From: Sipunculus nudus
Taxonomy: Eukaryota > Annelida > Sipuncula > Golfingiida > Sipunculidae
NCBI GenBank assembly: GCA_026874595.1
Contig: CM049307.1
Coordinates: 19,881,079 to 19,945,078 of the forward strand
DNA length: 64,000 bases
Direction: 5' to 3'
A model generated the notes under the pieces. It saw only the letters and a list, made by a program, of their open reading frames with translations. It did not search any database and had not been told where the DNA came from. A program made the translations under genes and the position numbers. Below, one piece after another: positions 57,814 through 64,000 of this stretch (position 1 is its first letter; the number at the start of each line of letters is the position of its first letter).

Positions 57814-58449
57814 CATGATGGCTTTATCTGTATCAATCTCTGAGCTTTTAACTTCGCGCACCCTACCGCCCTGTGGGGACGGATGTGGTGGTTTCAGCAC
57901 ATTTCCAGGGCCATCTTCTGATAGAAGGGCGTGTGTACCGGCTATGTGTCTTGTGCCAGAGGTGTGTAGAGATGGCAGGAGGAGAAGTGAATGATATGAT
58001 TACACATCTGAAGTCATGCTCAGGGAAGAAGAATTTTCTCCCTTGCATTGGGCAACTGCGCTTGTTGGGCCATGAATACCCTGCATTGTTATATCAATTG
58101 TGGACCAATCTGGTTTTGGTCCGTAGGTTGGGTTACCCGGTACCCAAGATGGGATCTGACCTGCGCTTGTGATGAGTGTAAGATTCGATACAGGGTCATG
58201 AGTAACCTGTATGAACGCAGTAGCAACATGACGACTGCGTCTCGGACCTTGGTATTGTACAACGGTATCAATGGTCCAGGTGGACAGTTCTTTGGAACAT
58301 TGGTAAATCAGGCTGCATGGCATGTAGCTGTACATGCTGGAAATACTGATCATGTTGAGGAACTCCACAGGAAGCAAAGCCTGGACCGTCAGAGCAGACG
58401 ATGTGTTATATACTTCCAGGTGCTGGCTCGTCTAGAAGGATTGCTCTAG
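57814..58449 (+). pseudogene. Unrecognised Cys-rich ORF, at least one frameshift
   Basis: Pieces in order: MMALSVSISELLTSRTLPP from an ATG at about 57816; in a second frame HFQGHLLIEGRVYRLCVLC, CVEMAGGEVNDMITHLKSCS and LVLVRRLGYPVPKMGSDL. After a shift near 58150 it reads TCACDECKIRYRVMSNLYER ... NQAAWHVAVHAGNTDHVEEL ... FQVLARLEGLL and stop. C-x2-C with H-x3-C, then CACDEC, suggest zinc binding. The C-terminal half is helical and charged. The composition looks coding and the breaks are few, so this could be a young pseudogene, or frames joined by small introns (a TTTCAG acceptor is at about 57894). No family recognised. Confidence 0.4.
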
Positions 58450-60272
58450 GTATGTTGATGTTTATTTTATTTTATTTAATTTTGTTTATTTATTTAATTT
58501 TTTTTATTTATTTATTTTTTTTTATATCTCTATATATATATAACTACTAATATGGAATACTATTGGTACTGAGGATGTAAGGATATATTTGTATAATCTA
58601 AATATGTAAGTGAATAAACACTAAAGATTATAACATATAACAATGATATTATTCATGTAAAAAAAAAATGATAATAACTGAAGTTTTTGTTTTGCTGAGT
58701 AATTTTGTTGTACTAAGGCTGCCATGCATTTCCTGTATTTATTCATGAATGTATCGTTTTAATTACTGATGATTTCTTTTCTGCTGAGTGATTTATATTC
58801 TCTGATTTTATATATTCATCTTTAACATTTCATACGTCCATATTTAATATAAGGGTTATTAATGGTTAAGTAATTTTAACAGTTGCAAATACATTAGTTG
58901 ATACAGGTTTATCTCTGTTCTGCAAGGCCACTTTGTTATTGTTATAACCACCGAGGGTACTTGTTACTGTCTGGACTCACCAGACAGGAGGTCAGATGTC
59001 AAGGGCAGGGTGTGCTGTCCTCAGCACTGTAAGACAAAGCCGGTCGCATGTAAAGCTGTTAGTGCAGTATACAAAGTATCAGTGAACAGACGTACAGTTA
59101 AGATAAGATGGTATTAATGAAGAATTAAGATATGTCCAGTGGACAACTGAATGATCCTTAGGACCCTGCCAAAGAAGTAAGTACATGTTCATGTTTTAAA
59201 GTAGAATATTGCCAGAAGTATATTGTATCTCTTATTATACTGTTACATCATGTAACAAACACTCAGCAGAATAAGCCCAGATCTGTGTGTGTCATGCCCA
59301 GCTTTATGACAATACCATGCATATATACTGTGTCACTAGAAGGCAAGCCTGTATAGCCAAGTATAGTCAATTATGTTATGTCCAGTCTATGAATATGTGT
59401 ATTCATCTGTTAGTTTATTATTATGTTGATTAAGATTTAGCTTTAGATATAGTGAGATGTATAACAGTAACCTGTGTATTCATGCTAGAATTTCATGAGA
59501 TTTAACTGAGTAAAATATAAAAATAGAGATTGTTTATATAGGTGTGTAAACGTACATATACTGTTTGTTAGGTACACACATATCTTAATTAGTTTATCAA
59601 GAATAATGCTATTTTGAATGTAATGATAACACAGCTACTATAAACTGGTTTGTTATTTCTGTTAATTGATTAAAGTAAATAGGGTCTATTCAGATAATTG
59701 GTTTGGAACCATATAATAACTGCAAGACAGCTAAGACGTAAACATTTGTTTAATTTAGGTTCTTCAGACACTTAGACATTCTCATTTGGATTTACATTTA
59801 TTGTTTGGTGTTTATTGTATAGTCCAGTTTAAAGCATATTGTTATTATTTTGTATTTGTCTACTTTGTAGATTGAAACTATTCAAACTACGTTATCCAAT
59901 TTATGCGGGGTTCGGAGTCTGTATATTCCATCGTCTATCCAGTTTTAACTTATCATTCGGTCAAGGAGTATGTTTATATAAGGTACAAGATACAATAATA
60001 TGTTCTAGTACAATGTAACATATGAGTAATCTATCTGTTACATAACAGTCAGATCTGTTCTTAACATAACATCCTATTGAACATCTATAGAATTTAAAAC
60101 AGAATCATATATGAATCATATGTCTATGTTTTTATACTGCATGACACTGATACGGTCTGATCCCAAAATATAGGTTCTGGAATTCTATCATCTGCATTCT
60201 TAAATACATAACAATATCACTAACATCAGAATAAAAACATAATTATACACATATATACAAATATCATCATTC
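58450..60272. other. No gene seen
   Basis: AT-rich, with a (TTTA)n-rich stretch at 58465-58545. No supported frame on either strand. Confidence 0.5.
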
Positions 60273-62102
60273 CTAATAGCTGATGAGACCCAGGTTCATA
60301 TTTCCTGGTATATTTTCCTGTATATCCTTTACAGGGTACAATGTATTCTCTGTACTTTTATTGTACTTCGGAGCAGATGCCTGAATCTGCTGCTTTGGTT
60401 TGCTATCCTCATGTTTTATGTTTAAGTATTGCTCTGATAATTTATCATTGGTGAAAGTGAAACACTCTTTAGTGTAAATAAATCCATTGTGCATTATGAC
60501 AAGTCTAGCCTGGTAGAATGTTTTCTTGATCTTTTGATTAAGTCGAAAAGCAGTCCATGGATTTAATGTTATAGACACAGGCAAGGGTATTTGTCCTTGT
60601 TTCTCTTTGGTCCTGATAACGGACGGTTTGTCTAGGTGAATTTTCAGGGTCCCCATACTAAGTGGCGTTTTATTGTCAGAGATCGTATGACCGGGTATAG
60701 GTCAAGTATGTAATGAATTGGACATAGCGGTAGTTGTGCTAGACGTACAGATGTACTTGCAGGTCTTGTTAGTATTAATGAGTAACATTACCGTGGTGGC
60801 TCCTTTCTTGTGACTTTGACACAGTGATTTTGTTATTAAAACAATGCATGTTATAGCTACAATGATAAGAACACAGATGCTTAAGTATTCATTTGGAATA
60901 CCCGCAACGGAAGTGTCTGGTGGGTTGATGGGAGTTGTCAGATAACCAGGTGTCCATATTAATTTAACCGAGTGGTAGTTCTTAGTAATGTGAGAGCTAA
61001 AGTCAGTTGTCTGAGTCTAATGAACAAGAAACATGTTAATATAAAACAAGTTGCTGACAGAAACCAGAAAATATATCCAAGTATGTATTTAGTTAATGTT
61101 CACTTTGTCTCTGTTGTTTTGGGAATCCATTCGCCTGCTAATAAAGGGTCAGTGAGTGCTGTGTAAATAGGTGCTTTATCTTTAGCTGCCTGAACCACCC
61201 GTTTTAGGTTTAAGTGAGCCTGGTTTTCCTCAGAGAACAATCTGGAGAGATTATGTGAGTATAACTGGAAATCTGGAATGGTGAAATTAATAGGTGTTGA
61301 ATATAAATTATCAGGTGCCATGTCTGTCAGTTGTTCTGAAGAAAAGAATGATTGAAGTATGGCCAGATTAGTGGCATGAAATTTCGTCACACTATCAGCC
61401 TGTGAGTGGCAGCCTTGAATGGGGGGGGGGGGGGGGGGGGGGGTTCAAGTGATAGTCATCTAAGTATACATGACAATGGCACTTGATCTTTATGAGGCAT
61501 AGAGCACAGCCAGCAGTTGTTTCCATCTGACCGCCCTGACATGAGCTTGTAATCTGTTTAATGTTTGGTATCACCAGCTTGTGTCTGCCCATAGGAGTAA
61601 CCTTAGAGTTCTGTTTATGTGGTAAGAACCGAAAGTCACACAATTTGTGAGTCTGTGCCATATCCTTCAAGAAGATGGCGGTTAAACAGGACGGATTATC
61701 TGTCGACCTCGGGATATCCATATGTGGGCATGTAAACATGAGGTCTCCAGTACACCCTGAGAACTGACTTTGCGTGATCTCTACATACGCCTGCTGGTTT
61801 CTTGATAGAGCTAGGTAGGCTGGAATATTTACCAACTGTGTGGCGTGAGTGAAACTGTCATTTACCAGAGTGGGGTATGAGAATACTTTATACAGTCTCA
61901 TGACGTCAGCCTTGGCCTGTACAGGAATCTTAATGGATATAAAAACTGTATTGTTATGACGGCGATATAGAACCTTTGTGGTATAATAGTAATTTAGGTT
62001 TACAGTCGCTAGTTTAAATTGTGGATATTGATGTGTTATTTGTTCTGATATCTCCCTCAGTATGTTTTGAAGTAGCTGAGGTGACACCAAGAGTGGGGAC
62101 AT
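60273..62102 (-). pseudogene. env-like gene of a Gypsy-type LTR element, broken
   Basis: Retrotransposon envelope-like proteins are membrane glycoproteins. On the minus strand an ATG at 62102 opens 235 residues with a Cys-rich ectodomain (paired Cys, and CALCLIKIKCHCHVY near the end). The frame is lost at the 23-G run (61421-61443). Coding resumes in another frame (61390-61100: FHATNLAILQSFFSSEQL, helical), breaks again near 61095, then gives a hydrophobic segment YLSICVLIIVAITCIVLI (about 60830-60885), the probable membrane anchor, and a short tail with a stop. A further frame at 60656-60273 is Lys-rich and unrecognised. At least two frame breaks, so it is not functional as it stands. It starts 8 bp inside the right LTR-like repeat. 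Confidence 0.65.
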
Positions 62103-62109
62103 TCTATGT

Positions 62110-62677
62110 TGTTCTTTTATGACTTAAATGTGACCGTATGTCTGGATATGTAAATTGTGCTGTGATAATGTATGCAAGAGTTGTCTGTTCCTTTCACTGT
62201 ATGTGTGTCCGCCGAGACTTTATGAGTTTATTACTGTATGGTCAGTGCTATTAATCGTGACTTGTACCAACAAGTCTGTCTATGAACTTCTGCCTTCTCT
62301 CTATCTGGCTTAAACGAATATACAATCAATAATACCATCTGTAACATTTTTTTGTTCTATAAAATCATTTGTTATATCCTTTACTCAATTATGTCACCTT
62401 CTTATAACTGTATCCATTATAACTATTATAACATCATAAACTGATTGTAAAATCTTTACTAGTATCTTGATAATCTTCACATGTTAATACATGATCTCTG
62501 TAACAATTCTTAATGATAATTAAATCTATATAATGCTTAATATACATTCAAATATAGCAATAATAGTTCCCACCACCATAAGATATAAATCATAATGATC
62601 ATCATATACTCTAATATATATATACACAAATTATTATCATAAATATAATATAATACACAGATTTTATACTCATATCA
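62110..62677. repeat. LTR-like direct repeat, right copy
   Basis: Partner of 56024-56589, same orientation. In minus sense it would be the 5' LTR of the env-bearing unit. Confidence 0.85.
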
Positions 62678-62744
62678 GAACTGCAAAAATAAAGGTTTGA
62701 CTGTGATATATTGGAGCAGTACAGCAGGTCAGAGAACATGAGGA

Positions 62745-63095
62745 TTGATGGAGTGACAAAACACAAATGACATTGTAATAATCTTGGATAAAGTGGCAGG
62801 TGTCACTGTCAGGCCAGAAGATATCAGTGTCAGTCACAGATTACGAGGCAGAGGAAAACAGTGACCAATAATAGTCAGATTTTTAAGGAGAGACACTAGA
62901 ATGATGCAGATAAAAAACAAGAGGAAACTTAGGAATACAAGAGCCCATCAACACATTTTTGATTGATGATCCGACTCAGCTGAGGAGTAATCTTGTTTAC
63001 GAGCTGAAGGAGGATACCAACATAAAGAAGCTTTGGCCATAGCAGGCAGTTTATTATACATAGTATCCGAAAGTGGTGAAGATCAAAAGAAAATA
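62745..63095 (+). pseudogene. LINE ORF1-like (RRM-type) fragment
   Basis: ORF1 proteins of non-LTR retrotransposons bind element RNA. The plus frame reads VAGVTVRPEDISVSHRLRGR (about 62795-62855) and PIIVRFLRRDTRMMQIKNKR then KLRNTRAH (about 62870-62940). A shifted frame gives LTQLR-like and LVYELKEDTNIKKLW (about 62990-63040). The 'P.DI...HRL.......RPIIVRF..R..R......K..L' pattern is typical of the RRM region. Frameshifts and stops make it a remnant. Confidence 0.6.
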
Positions 63096-63399
63096 ATTGA
63101 CTGCCCCCAAAGATCTCCTTATAGTTGGCTGGAGTGAAGAGAGGGTTATGGGACTCGGAATTTATCTTTTTTGGAAGGACAGGTCACTGACCCCTATGCT
63201 TCAATTGATCAAACTGTACATTAGAGTCTTAGAGTTGTAACATCCAAGGAGAGGTAAGAGAAAAAATGTACATGATAATTACCATGCACGAAAACAAAAT
63301 AATTGTGATTCAGATGTCACTAATTTCTTCAATTTGGTGAATTCACATTCACTATCCCAGTTCCACTGTTTATCTTTCTGCAAGAGACTGTTCAATGGG

Positions 63400-64000
63400 C
63401 TAGCAATGGTTGACATTTTGGGTACATACCCCATTTACTTTAAGTTGTACCTGGACACCTTTAACTTCTCCTAATGTATCAGTAAACAAGCTCTCATACT
63501 GATGAAGCAAATCTGAAATTTGCTGGCTCTCAGGTGGATTTACAAAGTTTACCTGGCGCCAATCAATTTGAATATGATTTAACCAGTCTCTGCCAAACAA
63601 TGCAGGTCCCTGACTTTCCACAATGTACAGAGGTAGGTCACTTACTGTTTGTCCTTGGTATCTAACGGTTACAAGACACTTGCCAAGTACAGGCACCATC
63701 TCCCCTGTGAAAGTTTTTAACTTCACATCTGTAGGTAACAGCTTCACGCCAGGCATCAACAGTTTTTGTTGTTTTCTTGACATCAGGGAAACTGCAGCAC
63801 CAGTATCCAGCTCCATAGTCATCTTTTTTTTTGTTTACCTGTAATTCAACTGATATCTCAGGACTACTTTTCTTTGACATTGTCCAGACATATGACCAAG
63901 AAATTTTATGAGATCCTGCCTCTTCCTCTGGCACACTGTCAGAAAATGCAGTACTCTGTTCATCATCTGTATCTGTATCACTTTCCTTATCACATGATTT
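63400..64000 (-). pseudogene. Ty3/Gypsy aspartic protease region, cut by the window edge
   Basis: The minus frame at 63822-63400 (140 aa) reads MELDTGAAVSLMSRK (catalytic DTG), LKTFTGEMVPVLGKCLVTVR, and GPALFGRDWLNHIQIDW (flap and helix region). It then reads LLHQYESLFTDTLGEVKG, the linker to RT, stopping soon after. Just upstream an A run (about 63826-63834) shifts the frame: residues before it (SWSYVWTMSKKSSPEISVEL, up to the window end) are in another frame and belong to the end of Gag. RT does not follow; a LINE fragment and the LTR-like repeat lie there. Probably a truncated element, with the rest of gag beyond the window. Confidence 0.8.

Larger units (their letters stand above)
56024..62677 (-). 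mobile_element. 6.65-kb unit bounded by two near-identical TG...CA direct repeats (LTR-like element)
   Basis: The 566-568-bp repeats at 56024-56589 and 62110-62677 start TGTTCTTTTATGACTTAA and end TTTATACTCATATCA, with homology stopping exactly at TG and CA, as for LTRs. Inside are a broken env-like gene (minus), a plus-strand unrecognised ORF and a promoter-like segment, but no gag-pol. Flanking 5-mers (GGTGAC side and GAACT side) do not match, so no target duplication is seen. The element may be an internally rearranged env-bearing Gypsy element, or one repeat may have arisen by recombination. Confidence 0.6.

Noticed and set aside
1-64000. tRNA or rRNA genes
   Set aside because: I looked for B-box-like GGTTCRANNCC and conserved rRNA stretches and saw none I could support.

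Overview
This is an AT-rich eukaryotic window with spliced genes, long introns and very dense repeats. The repeat vocabulary suggests a marine invertebrate, most likely a bivalve mollusc: hairpin-ended elements with satellite-like centres, Ty3/Gypsy and BEL/Pao gag types familiar from molluscs, and an env-carrying LTR element. The species assignment is inference; no RNA gene or conserved synteny fixes it.

Layout. 1-5525: nested hairpin-ended elements with tandem repeats (family C inserted in family A), apparently in an intron. 5526-7898: the only clear host gene, the last four coding exons of TMA16 (+ strand). 8079-8263: a pogo-like MITE. 9-21 kb: decayed minus-strand retroelement fragments (BEL/Pao gag between direct repeats, Gypsy gag, Gypsy integrase), a DUF4806-like fragment and a TatD-like fragment. 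21530-25966: a 4.4-kb DNA transposon with terminal inverted repeats and a short target duplication. It carries an intact six-exon minus-strand gene for a PHD + FLYWCH zinc-finger protein and no visible transposase. 26-39 kb: decayed copies of a repeated protein family with an HDLLEG-like motif, a YqaJ-type nuclease fragment, and A- and B-family elements. 44-47 kb: a second B element, then a decayed Gypsy gag-pol (+). 48.8-50.5 kb: an intron-containing, frameshifted hAT transposase (+). 51.4-55.3 kb: A elements around a decayed Gypsy pol (+). 56.0-62.7 kb: two nearly identical TG...CA direct repeats (LTR-like) enclosing a broken env-like gene (-) and an unrecognised plus-strand ORF behind a promoter-like segment. 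62.7-64 kb: a LINE ORF1-like fragment (+) and a Gypsy protease (-) cut by the window edge.

Most coding signal here is mobile-element debris. The exceptions are TMA16 and the PHD-FLYWCH gene. The latter keeps an open frame and matching phases over five predicted introns, and is the best candidate for something undescribed. A second theme is that three families (A, B, C) share one plan of terminal hairpins plus a tandem-repeat centre. A and B also share the palindrome GGTGGCGCCACC.
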